Shown here: piece by piece, positions 34,501 through 47,200 of the stretch
Layout: each line of letters starts with the position of its first letter
Numbering within the stretch: position 1 is the first letter of the stretch
Assembly: GCA_023101725.1 (NCBI GenBank)
Contig: JALJCO010013434.1
Coordinates: 558,001-622,000, forward strand
Direction of reading: 5' to 3'
DNA from: Atherinomorus stipes
Taxonomy: Eukaryota; Chordata; Actinopteri; Atheriniformes; Atherinidae
DNA: 64,000 nucleotides
The notes under the pieces: model-generated
What the model saw: only the letters and a program-made list of their open reading frames with translations
The model's database searches: none
What the model was told of the DNA's origin: nothing
Translations under genes and position numbers: made by a program

Positions 34501-37500
34501 CACACACATGTATATGCAAGCACACACAGTGGCTGGCAGGCTCAGCAGTGTCCATTACAGGCTGCCATTAGTATGGAGATTGTGCTAATTGTCCCCATAG
34601 ACCACACAGGCAGCGCTCTGCAAGCCTGCTGTGAGCCTGTGAGGCTGAGTGAGAGAGGGGACTCTTAACACATCCTATTGTCTTGGTCGTGACCCTATTA
34701 GTGCAATTACGAATCAATCAGTTAATGAGTATGGATGCATGCTGTGGACTGTTCCAATGCAAATAATGCTATTTTGGCTTGTCAAGTGGTTTTCTTTACT
34801 ATAGTTCAAGTTCACATCAGCGGCCTAACCCTTAACTCTGAGTCCCTTAGAAGGTAACATTTTCATTTAACCCGCTCTGTGATCATCCAGTTTTGCACAA
34901 GAAGAAAATAACAAGTGAAAACACAATTTTATTTTAAAAAAAAAAAGAGAGAGAGAAATAAATAAATAAATAAATGAAATTTTCTTTTTATAAGTAAGAC
35001 AGTTCTTAGAGAAAAGCATTACCATCAAAAGTAAGGGTAGACTTAAAAATGCTGAAAGCTTTGGCTTGGAACTTACAGTGTATCTGGTTGAAATAAAATG
35101 TAAATGTGAAAATATGTACAAAACAAAAAGCAGATGAGTTCCATGATGATGATTGTGGTTTTTGTTATCTAAATTAAGAAAAAAAACTCAACACACACTG
35201 TAAACTTCAAATTTAAACACTTAAAAGATGTTGAATATCCACAAAATTTAAGTATTACATATTTTTCCTCTGATTGTCCTCTCAAGCCCAAATTTCCCCG
35301 TTAACTCACATTAACTCTGACTCGGCACTTGGGGGAAACGAAAACGGCCTCGTTGCTTTTCATTAGATTAAACTGGAATTGGGCTTGTATGAGAGCGGAC
35401 CGGTAGACACTGCTCTGGGTGGGCTGCTTTGGGCTCCTGCAGACTGGAGAGGGTCCAGTCTCATTAGCAGCGGCTCAAAGCTCCTGATCAGTCAAGTAGA
35501 GGAGATTGAACTGTGAGCGGCGCCTGTGTGACCCCGCTGTGTGAGAACACAGGGAAGAAGATCTATACCCGCTGGCGCTGCCACCGGCCTCTTTGTTCTC
35601 CTGTGTTTGCCGACAGTGGGGGGGATCGGAGGGGCGTATCGACAGGGAGGGGGCTCACACTGCGCTGCACTCTCCACGGCTACATAGAGGTGTGCGCGTA
35701 AATGATATACGGGAGCACACACTCAGTGTGTTTATGGACACATTTCTAACCTAACACTAAGGTGCATGCACAAACCATTACAATGTGTGTGTATTCACGC
35801 TCCTAGTTCTACCTCACACACACAAACAGTATAAACACACATTTTCCTCCAGTGTGTGGTGGGGGCTGGTGGTCTAGCACTATACTCAGCCCAATTTGTC
35901 CTTTTCTCCACAAAACATGATCAGTGTCTGGTGCTGGGATACCACAGGCAGCACACAGGGATGTTGTGCCCTTTAGTCACAGCAGAAAACAACAACGATT
36001 AAAGCATTATTTACTGCTCACTTTGTTTGCAGTTTATGCCTAAGTGGTGTAATGGATTTCAACACCATGGCAACATATCAGACTTTCCAGTGTATGTAAA
36101 ACATTTCATCGCACTGATAGGATGAAGATCTGTACATCTCAGTGCATGTTTGTTTGCATCTTTAACTTTTTTATACAACTCAAGGTAAACAGACTTGTCT
36201 CTGTATCTATACCTGAGTCTGTTCTTAGAGAGTTAAAAGGTGCAAATAAGAACATTTGTATTATATCAGAAACACCAGACTTTTAAAATGCATGCAAATC
36301 CCACTAAAATCTTGCAAAAAACAGCCTGACATAGACAGATATTGTGGTTGGAGGTTGAGCAATTTCAAACCAAAAGAAAAGAGAGCACATGACTCCTGTT
36401 TTAGCCTCTCTACACCGGCTCCAGTATCTTTTAGAATGGATTTTAAGGCCTTATTCTTGACTTTTAAAAACTTTCGTGGCCTTTTACCATCTTATTTATC
36501 TGACCTTTTCAAACCAAATGAGCCCGTCGGAAGTCTGAGATTTTCTAGCCGAGGACTTTTAGATATTCCAGAGGTGACAGAGCATTTGCGGTCAAAGCCC
36601 CTGACCTCTAAAACAAGCTGCCTGAGGAGATCAGGTCAGCAGTGTCGGTGTCCTCTTTTAAAATGTTTTTTTCTCAAAACAAACTTATCAGAGCCGTTCC
36701 TGATTTTGTCTGACACTACTGTTTTATTTATGGACAAAACTGCTGCCCTTCGGTTGTGTTTCTGTTGTATTTTTTTTTAAAAGTTCTTTTGATTAATTTT
36801 ATTGCTGCTGTGTGAAGCACTTGGTAACATTTGTTCAGAAAAGTGCTGTTTTAATAAAGTTATTATTAGATTAATAAAATTAGATTAGAGGAAGTGTGTT
36901 CAAACTTTTCACTGTTACTTAAGTAACTTTTCATAATATACAGTAAGATGCCTTCTTTGAAGATTTCTGTATTCATATACACTAGATGAAGTTACTATGG
37001 AATATCAGTGCTTAAACTCCTGATTCTGCCTTTCTTCTTCTGCAGAGATTAGCTGCTTAATCATCTCTATCTTTCCCCCGTTTGAAGATAAAGTTATCTT
37101 CATCTGCCATAATTGTTTGCTCATCCAGGCAGACACAATAACATCCTTTAGGAAGTGTGACTAACCCAAACACAGGTGTATTACGCAGCACCAGGTGCTT
37201 GTGGTCCCCTTGCACCAGCAGCAGTCAACACAGTGTTTCTGACAGTATCAGATGTTATCTGAAGCTTATCTGTAATGATAGGGAGGGATGCTGTTGGGCG
37301 GTGCCCCAAACTTTCAACAAGTTCTCACTGGACGCCGGCTCACACTGCCATCAAGGCCTGATGCGGGGCCTCTGTTTTTTGGGTCACAAAGCCAACCGAT
37401 TGCCTGAGAGAACACAAGTTTCGTTTTGCTTTGAAGTGGTCTGCCAGCTATTAGTATTTCTGGAGCGCTGAGGTTTCTGCTGCTCACCTGTACTGTACAC

Positions 37501-38241
37501 ACAGCATGAGGGACAGGTGTGTGAGGAGAAAGCAGGTGGGTGTGTTTTCCTTTGCTAGAGCACAACAGTGTATGCTCTTGCTCTGATGCGTGTGTGTCAG
37601 CTGCTAACCCATGTTCACCATGGTGGTGTATTTTTCTTGGCTTTCTGTCAAAACACTGGTTAAAAATGCTTACAAATACATTTATAATCATTGCACTTCC
37701 AGAGAAGATGTGAACATTTGCTTTTACGAGCTATTTACAACTCAAAAAACAACCTCGGCTTCTCCTCTATGTGATAAACTCTCATCATGTGCTCTTCTGG
37801 CAGCATGAGGAAGACCTATGATGTTGATCTGTGCATTTCTTTCCTTGTTACGTCTGCTTTTGTTTCAAGTATTTTTATCACCTGAGACTGTTCAAGCTGT
37901 GCTGCAGTTTTTCCTACAAATGAATCCAGTCCAGCACAGCTCAGAAGACAGTAAACCCACTTGAGGACTGGGAGAGCAAACAGAAAATCAAAAGAAAGAG
38001 CATCAACTGGATTTCTTTGAAGAAAATAAAATTTAAAATATTAAAACCCAACATCTTTACCTTGTTGTCTCTCTAGACCAACTCTTCCAATAAAGATCCA
38101 GTAATAGCATCTAACATTCATTTTGTTTTCGAATGCTCCTTACTTTTAGTTCCATTTCTTTCCACTTTTATTTCCCAATAAATTAATCTGAGGTTGTAAT
38201 GACAGGATTTATGTTGAGAACTGTTTAACAGAGGGCCATTT

Positions 38242-38274
<33 letters not shown>

Positions 38275-41200
38275 CTACACACTGTAACTTTACTAATAGC
38301 TGTACAGTAACCTCTTACCACCATCTGGGAAGCTCATCTGAACTCAGAGAAAGAACTTGCCTCATGCACCTGATAGCAGCAGCAATAATGCAGTTAATCC
38401 TAAGTTTTTCCTTTGCAGTAAAACACACTGTTAGTAGAAATCTTCAAAGCTTTGCTCTTGTTTAGTCTTTTTTAGGGAGTTTCAGTTTGTTTCTATAACT
38501 CTTAACGTGGCAAAAATGAAAGAAAAAACATTCCGATTTCTCCTGTGTAGATGTTTCCAGTTTAGTCTGATGTATAGTTTTTAAAAAAAGGAAAAAAGAC
38601 TTCATGAGGCACTGCTGTTGTTTCAGTGTCATTGTTGAGTCCCGGCGTAATTAAACTCCTTAGTGAGTTTCACTCATACTGACAAAGTGTTTATCCAGGG
38701 CTGTTTAGAAAACTTGACTACTCGTAAGCAACAGAGCAATCCCCTCATTTTCTCCTTATTAGCCACTAATTGAGAGACAGAGCGAGTGGGGAAATGAAAA
38801 TGAGAGATGTAATGAGGAGATGTTGGAATAATAAGCGCCAGAGAGAGGCAGAAAGAGACAGAGAGAGAGAGAATTAATGTGTATTAATCGGTGGTCCGGG
38901 TAATGGTGATCTGTATTTTTGGAACCAAGCTAATTCCCCTCTAATGAGGGATTGTGATCTGTCTGTTAGCCTCTAGATGTCTTTCTGTCACTCTCCAGGC
39001 AAGGATAAAAAAGAAAGCCAAAGTAACAGAAAAGCCTAACCTGTTATTTCCGTATATGGAAACAGATAGCCTGGAGTGTGATAAGAGACACTGAAGTCTC
39101 AGTATGATACACTGTGACAGAGCTGGATATCTGTACGTTTCAGACTGAGTGCAGATTGATTGCATCAGAGTGAGTGACAGGCCACCGGTGAACGGCTCTA
39201 TCGTGGCTCGCTGTCAGGAGCTTTTTGATCCAACAGACCTGCACCGATTCTGACAGCAGTCAGAAAATAGATGTCAAAGTCTACATTTGGCATTTTGCTG
39301 CCCAGAGTATGAGCTCAAATACCTTCATGTTGGAACAGGATCCGGGATTTAAAAATTGGATCAAATTGTTATAAAATTTTTACCAAAATCCAAATTTCGA
39401 GCTAGTCTGAAAAGATTCTCAAGATGTGGTTCAAACTGTGATTGATCCAACAATCCAACAGAGACAAAAAAAAATGTAGATGTTTTGATTCTTTCTTTAC
39501 TTTCTTGACTTTTTTTATTTGACTTTTAGCTCCTGCCTTAAGATCTCTCACTTGTTCAGCATCCTGCTGATGTATGTTTCTTAAACTGTAAACCAAGTCA
39601 AGAAAAATTAAACACACCTCATCCCAAATCTCCCAGAGTGAAAATCTGGTGTTTTATTCTTCCATCACTTCTCCAGACATTTTTCCTCAAACACCTACTT
39701 ATGTTACAAATTTTTTTTTATTAATATTATTTGAACAAGGATACCGACACGCTGTCCTGTCCGTTTCATGCTTCGCCTGTCAGGTCACAGTCAGTGTATC
39801 GCATTAAACATCAAGTTCCCCTGCATTGATTATGACACACCACGAGATCAGAGCTGACACTGTGTTTTGCTTCAGGTGGTAGATATATTGGAAAGACCTT
39901 TGGTAGGACAACATGAGGCTGCCCTTTTGAAAAAGAGTGACAGCATCACTAAGTGTCATTAAGTGCCCCAGACAATATGTTTGTTTGTAACTGTGATTGT
40001 AGTTAATTATAACAAGAGGGAGGAGGTCAAGCCAGATAGACAGCCAAAATAGTGTCTGACTTTAACACAGGAGAAAAAGTTTTTTCTTGGCACAGACACT
40101 GTTTTGGTTTATATATAATCTTTCTCTAACTTTATCACATATTTCACAACTATGGCAAAGCTTCCCAAGCTTAATGGTGTGATTATTTTGACCAAAACTT
40201 AAAGGTTTATACATTGTGGACCTCATGTTTTTGTGCCAAAAATTGACAGAACATCTACAGTAGCAGTAACACTGGTATTCTAAAGAAAACATTTCATCAA
40301 ACAGTTATTGGAGAAGTAAGAAATGAATACAAATTTGTAAGACTGACATGTTATACAGGATTAATATAAAATTTGGACTTTGCCAAACTTGGATTCAGGA
40401 GAGGGTGAAGAGGATAAGAAAGACATGGGAAGACCTTTGATTGGGTGGATTACCATTGACCCTTTTGAAGCATATAATAATTAAGGGGAAAAAACAGCAC
40501 TAATTAGGGAAAAAGGTTTATAACTTTATGGAAACTGTTTTTCCATTTTCAAAGAAGACACAACGAGTATAAAGGGGAAGTTATTGGGGGGGAAAGGAAA
40601 AAAAATAAAGATAAATTTTTAATTACAAGAAGAAAAAGAGAAAAAAAAATAAAAAAAAAAATTAATAATAAATTAAAGTGAAAGAAAAAAACAAAAAATA
40701 ATAAAAAAGTAGAACGAATGAAAAGGAAAACAAAAGGAAAAGAAAAAAAACAAAAAAAAAGAAAAAAAAATAAAAAAAAAAAAAAAAAAAAAGAAAAAGA
40801 ATGTTAGCACCTTTATACAGTAAATCACATCTGAGCAGTGATTAAAATGACCTGATTCACCAGCTGTTTACAATAAACTCATGATGAACATATTTCCAGA
40901 TCTAACATCTGATACAACAATGATATTGTAAATATAAAAGTGGCATTTTATAAAACCTCTCTGCCAGTTATCATCAGGCTTAAGGCTCTATACTCAAGCA
41001 CACAACTCTTTTAAAGGATATGCAGATTTAAGGATCCTCATCACTGCAAATACTTAAGGACAGTCCTAACTTTGCATCTGACTTCCACTCCTTCTGTCCA
41101 ATGAGGAAGTCTCTAGCAGAGATCATTGAGCCTTGCATCTCAATGAGGGTCAGATTGATTGGTTGGAACAGAGCAGAGGCAGGGTTCGATCTTTGCCCTC

Positions 41201-44200
41201 AGGGCCTGAGCCGGAAAATATGGTCTTAGACACAGTTACACAGCTACCCAGTCCACTCTCCATCAAGGAGATGATTGGACACATGCATGCGGAGCCACGC
41301 CTGCGCCTGATGGAGCAATTGTAGTGACTAATGGAGAAGATCAGAATGAAAGGAGGAGAGCGGGAGGAAGAGGAATTCAGAGTTTGTGTGCTGATTGACC
41401 TGTGGTCAGACAGGCTATGTCCATTGATCTGCCGGGCAGAAGAAAAGGGCTTTGGTCTGAGGTGCTTCAAAATGAGTCTATTTGGGGTTTAGGATTCCTA
41501 TCCATTCCCACCCAGAGCCTTTTCATCATCTGAGTCCACGTGACTTGCAGTTGACATCTCCCGCTGTCCACGCAAGCCATAGAGCACTACAAAGGCCAAA
41601 GGCCAATCAATGTTCTACAAGAGGTTGATACAGATCTTATTAGTCAATGAATGATCATTAGTGGTCTAACGAGGCATTGATTTGTGCCGGGGCCAAAGGT
41701 TGCGGTGGTTGTGGTGAGTGTCTTTAATACATTAAACACAATTGATTGTGGAGTAGGAGGGATGTTTTGAAGAATGCTGGCATTAGATTGGACAGTGAGA
41801 GATTTGAGGTCAAGCCAGGCGAGGAATGAATGTGGTTAGGATTGAACACAAAGCTCTGCAGCACATTGGCCTTTTGTGCATAACTGGTGTAGTGTAGCGA
41901 TTCTGCGATTAATAAAAAGCAGATATCTAGAAGCACTAAGTCAACGGCAACTGGACGTGCTGTTTCAAAGGCTGGAGCAGCAGCCTTTGAAAGCTAAGGA
42001 AATGACTCTGCTCATAGCAGATGTGTTACTACAGGGCCTATTATGTTGCTCATTAAATACCCAACCTCTCAATAGGCCATTATTTCCCCAATAAAAAACA
42101 AACGGCGGCCTGCATACTTTCCCTTCTCCCCCCTCTGCTTCAGAGGTTAGCTCTACCTCACAGACGGCAAAAAACCCTGACTAATATCCTGCATGTGATG
42201 CTTTTAAATAGGAAGCAGGCCGCTGGATGGGGTGGGGTACAGGTGTGGCAGGAGCCAATGGATTTTATAGCCCTCCATCTCGTCTGAAAGTGTGCCAAGG
42301 ACCTGCCTACACTACCCACCACTGCAGTGTTAGCCGCCAAGCGTTAACTTTACTCCCCCACCAATCTCTACACGCCTACTGGTTATATAGAGTCTTTGCT
42401 TGTTATGGCTTTATAGAGGGATTTCTGATGTGCTTAGAGAATTGTTTGATGATTGGGATAATGGTGCCATTTGGAGTGAGTTGTCTCAGCACTTTATTGC
42501 CAGTGAACACAGAAAAACAGACCAAGCCTACACACACACATACACAAAAACCCCACGTCCATCCTTGGATGATTGCTTGTGTGTCCCTCTGCCATTCAAA
42601 GCCGTCCAATCCTGCTCACGTCAATCAGAATTACACCACATCTTCAGGTTTGTCACCGGGGGTACGTTTGTCACCATGTCTCCCCTGCAGAACAGCCTTT
42701 TCATGCCCCAGCATAATGTCAGCGGGTGACATCCAGGCCTGATGTGATGTGGCATTCACAAAAGGTCACGTTAGGCATCTCCGCTCCATCTGCATCAGCA
42801 GAACTGGCAGCCGTCATATGGGTGCTGGCATCGGCCATTACCCAGGCCCTTAGGGAGACTTTGGGCTTGGAGGATTTGTAAGTGGGATTCTGATCTCTCT
42901 GTTTTAGTGGGGCATGTGGCACCCAGGACAGTCCCAGTCAATGTTGATGCAAAACATCAGAAATCTTGTTTTGACCATCAATCATTCAAAGGGAGAAGGA
43001 AGATGACAATGTGTTTTATTTTGGTTTGAAGAGAGGAACTTTATTATCTCATGATGCTCTCGATAGTGGGGATGGGGCAGAGGCATAACACAGTATTTGA
43101 ATGAGTTATTTGCCCAAGGGAGTGAATTCTCTTCAAAATCACAGAGAGATAAGAAATTGTTTGTTTATGCCCATATGCATGATTTCCCAGTGATGAAATC
43201 TTTATATAAAAAATGCATTTTTCCCCATGCTGTTCAGTTTAATAGATTTTACAGTAGGACAAAAGGCATGCATTTACATACATTAGGGCTTTGATTATCA
43301 ACATTGCTCGGTCATTTTTAAGTGGCATGACTGAACAGAACCGAACCAGGCCCCTCTGATTGATATGTTTTGTTTCCCAGTAGTTAATTTTGCATAAAAC
43401 CAAAGATGTACCCTTCTTTATGGGCTCTGGAAAGTGGCAGCTGGACAATTGCTAGACAGTCAGGAAGTGAGGTCCTGAACTGGCGAGACGCAATCAGAGA
43501 CACAGAGACAGTGAATCCATCTGGAGAAGGCTGGTCACACAGTACAGCCCAGTGAGAACGGGCCAATCCATCCGAGCCAGTTGCCTTAGTGAGAGAGGAG
43601 TTAACAAGCCCCACAGGCAGGTTTTACAGCTCCTGTTGTGTATCTTAGACCCCCCAGGCTGAAGAGGGGCTGAGGCTGACTGATACTGACAGGGTTTATG
43701 TGGGCAGGGGTGGAGGGCAGCAAAGGGGTGGAGACGTGTAAAAAGGTGCTCATGAACCAACAACTGTCACTGACAAGCGCACAGTGCAAGCATCTAGCAG
43801 TAAAACGCACACGCAAACACACTCATCTGTGCATTCACTCCTACACCATTAAGGCTGATGTCTGTGAGGAGCAGAGGTGACGGACGTGGGGGGGAGGCTG
43901 TAGTCAGACGAAGGGGGGGGCTTATCCAAAAAGTGGACCAATAAAACACCTGAAAATCAAATCCCATTGCTCTTATCGCGGCGCCATTCAGAGACGTTAT
44001 CTGTGCAGGTAATGTGGTTATAAATTCAATTTCAGCCCACAGATTTCATTGTTTACTGATGCCTGCATGTTCCGGGCGGCAGAGCGCAGAAAGCTCGGGA
44101 ACGTTCAATGCGTGTCGGGAAAAGTCATTTAGGCTTCCACGAGGGGATGCAAAAAAGGCAAGGGGGATTGGAAGAAAGGGAGGGAGGGGGTGGGCAGGAG

Positions 44201-47200
44201 AGCTGTCACACTCCCAAGGACACCTGACTCTGATTTCTGTTTTCCATCCCATGTTTTATTTAGAAGCCATTTGGTCCTATTTGGTTCCTCATTATGGGGG
44301 CTCATAGCTCAACTGATGTCAAAGAATGGCCTTTCCAGTGGATAGTCAAGCTTATGTCACAAGTCATTTGGAGTTGGTGACGAGGCAAAGTGTTTGTCCA
44401 GTGTTTGGAAAATAGGAAGGGTGGGCTTTCACTGTGGGATGAAAAAAACTACTAACTTGTTTGTACTGTTCTGCAATAAAAAGAGTTAAACTGTGATTGC
44501 CAGAAAATGTCTCTCTCTCTCTCTCTTTTCCTTTTTTTTACTTTGAAGATGTGAAATTAGGTGCATCATAGCTACAAGCTCTCTCCTCATGATTGATGGC
44601 TTTCAGTAGTAAATCACCTCATCTACTAGGTAAAATCTTGATATAGTAGAGCTCCTCAGGCTCTCAGTTGGCTGCTTATGGCAGTAATCCATCAGTGGGG
44701 CCCAATGGGCCGAGCGGCCCTCCTGGGTAATGTTCCTATTGACAGCCTATGATGTCAACACGCTGACAGAAGGAGCAATACCAATGTGTTTTTTTGTGTG
44801 TGTGTATGTGTACAACCTTATTTTACTCTCAGTAACAGTATCAATAGCACAGATAACTCCACTAAACACAAATAAACACCTTCTGAGCTGTTCTCATCTT
44901 AGCAAAAACTCAAACATACCTACAGAAGGATCATACTGTCAGCCACTTCAGTTTGTCTGAAATTTTCAAATTTAATTCTCTGTTCCTCTTTAGTCACAAA
45001 TTTTGCGTTTTACTTTTGTAGCTTTCATCTTTTATACAAATAAAGTTTAATGTTTCTTTGCAGAATAATACGTCAGATTATAAAAAATTGTGGGATTAGG
45101 AGAATATCGTGGATTGTTAAATATCCATTAGTGGGAATACAAGTTAAGCAATGCAAAGAAGAATAATAGGAATGTAAAGTGTTCATAACTAACAAAGTAC
45201 ACTAATAGAAACACTTCAAATTTGTGAACAAAAGCTGTGCAAGTCAACCCTCACTTCCAGCTTAAGTCTGGCCTGCTGTGATTGGTCGGTCTGATCAGTG
45301 GCCTGATTGGTTATTGCCCACAATTTCACGTTAGTTCTGATTATCAAAATAGAAAAAATAGACTTCACAGGGACTTAAAAACAGCTTCATTCAATGTTTC
45401 TTACATGCAAATGTGTTAGTGAAATAATCCTGAGTGTAAGTGCCATTATTCTTTTGTCACCGTGTGTATGTTACACCCACTAAACCTTCAGCTTAGGTAT
45501 ATTGAAGCAACTTTTTTTTCAGTCTTTTAACCAGGCAAATTGTTTGAGAACCAGTTTATTTACAAACATGACCTGGCATATCTCAGCAAAATTTAATAAT
45601 CACACATTTCCAGGGATGTGACTATTACAAATAGCTCTCATACTAGTTGAATTCATTGTAATCTTACTTATTGCAGTCATTTCAAGCGCTGCTGCGCTTT
45701 ATCAGTACTAATATGCACACTGTTGTGCTAAAATTGCACAATGTTGGATGTTTTTCTAGTTTCTCTTTTTACAAGGCATTTTTATTATCATACTTATTAC
45801 CTTACATAGACTGCTGCAGAATCTTTTGTTTTCTTCTGTCTGAAACACTTTAAGCAACAGCATCTTTAATTAGTCACAGAGAAGCAACCATGCAAATATA
45901 TTACATGATGATGCTGACATGTAACTGAACATGTCAATGACATTTTTCCCAGAATCACCCCGCTACAATCACTTCTTCATGATTAAACTACTAAGCTGTT
46001 AAGTAGAAAGATCACAGCTGATGCTTCTTGGAGAAGAAAACACTGCGTCATCTTTCCATAGCAAGCCTTGATGTTTCCTGTGGTACTTCTCTTAAGTGCC
46101 ACAGATCAGAGTCCAAGTTGTCATAAAAAGTGTCCCTAATTTTTGCTTCCCTCTGTCTGTACAGGCAAAGTGAAGGCTCTCTATGACACTCAGTCCCCAG
46201 TGTGTCCAGTCTGCCAGGCCATCCTGCGACCCGGAGAGCTCCAGGACCACATGGAACAGGAGTTAGCCAAACTCGCCCAGCTACAGATCAGGTATTTTTC
46301 TATCATCTCTGATAAAACCGCAAACACAAAACATTTTCATCATCATTTTATGTTTTCCTCATTTTACATCTGTCCATTAGAGGCTCCATGCACATATGCC
46401 CTTGTACCATGATTAACGCTCACATCTTCATTCTCTGACCAGTCTTCACTTTCTTCCAAGCTTTTGCTTCCACAATATCACTATTTGTCATTTTCTTTCT
46501 ACTTTGCATCGCAGACTTTCTCTTTTGTCCAGGTTTCAGGAAATAACTAGTTTTGACAGATTTTGTTGCCCCTCCTTTACTTTCTCCAGGTGGTATCTCC
46601 CGTCTTCTCTGTCACCTGTTTACAAGCTGCCTCATTGTTCTCTACATATTTCATATTACAGTCTCCGGCCTGGGGGCGACAACTCTTACAGCAGGCGGAT
46701 AATGCCCTTCTAATGGCTGCTTTAAACCCAACACACACACACACACACACACACACCCATACACACCCACACTGACTAAAATACAAATATGGTGACGCAC
46801 ACACACATTACCTGCTGCTTAGACCAGAAGAATGATTCCTCCAATAAAGACATTACACTCCAAATCTGCTTAACGACCGCTCCGTGGACAGTAATGGTTT
46901 CAAATTGAACTTTGCCCACGGGGACAATGTGTGGCCGCATATTGTGTGTGTGTGTGCGGGTGCGCGCGAGTGTATCTGTGCATCTGTGTGGTAAACATAA
47001 GGTGTAAAAGAGTAAAATGAGGTTATCTGCCGATTCAGATACGAAACCAGACATGATTAAAGCAAAGATTTTTAACAAGGTGACATTTCAGAGGCAATAT
47101 TGTGCTTCTCTATTTCAGCTGAAGCTGAACAGTTGCTGCATGATGGCTTTCTGTTTTTAGGCCAGCATATAAACTTCTGTACTATTCTTTCTCTTTCTCT

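Larger units (their letters stand above)
28501..36340 (+). other. rnf220: rnf220 large intron, 5' part
   Basis: First part of the 17.7-kb intron between the first and second coding exons. It contains purine-rich and CpG-bearing stretches (about 28,980-29,480), CA/GT repeats near 31,750 and 33,140-33,240, and regulatory-looking patches near 33,960-34,250, 34,560-34,800 and 35,280-35,700. No exon or gene was recognised; a 178-codon ORF at 30,505-31,041 has no domain. Confidence 0.55.
36887..46164 (+). other. rnf220: rnf220 large intron, 3' part
   Basis: Remainder of the 17.7-kb intron. It holds a very A-rich tract at 40,593-40,796, a TC repeat near 44,510 and several regulatory-looking patches (38,630-38,960, 41,500-42,130, 43,960-44,110). 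No exon was recognised; the ORFs are domain-free. Confidence 0.55.

Noticed and set aside
36256..36780. 174-codon ORF as a gene
   Set aside because: It contains the tail of an L2-type reverse transcriptase with a frameshift and a stop, so it is a LINE relic.
46577..46804. Cys/Val-repeat minus ORF
   Set aside because: Translation of an AC microsatellite.
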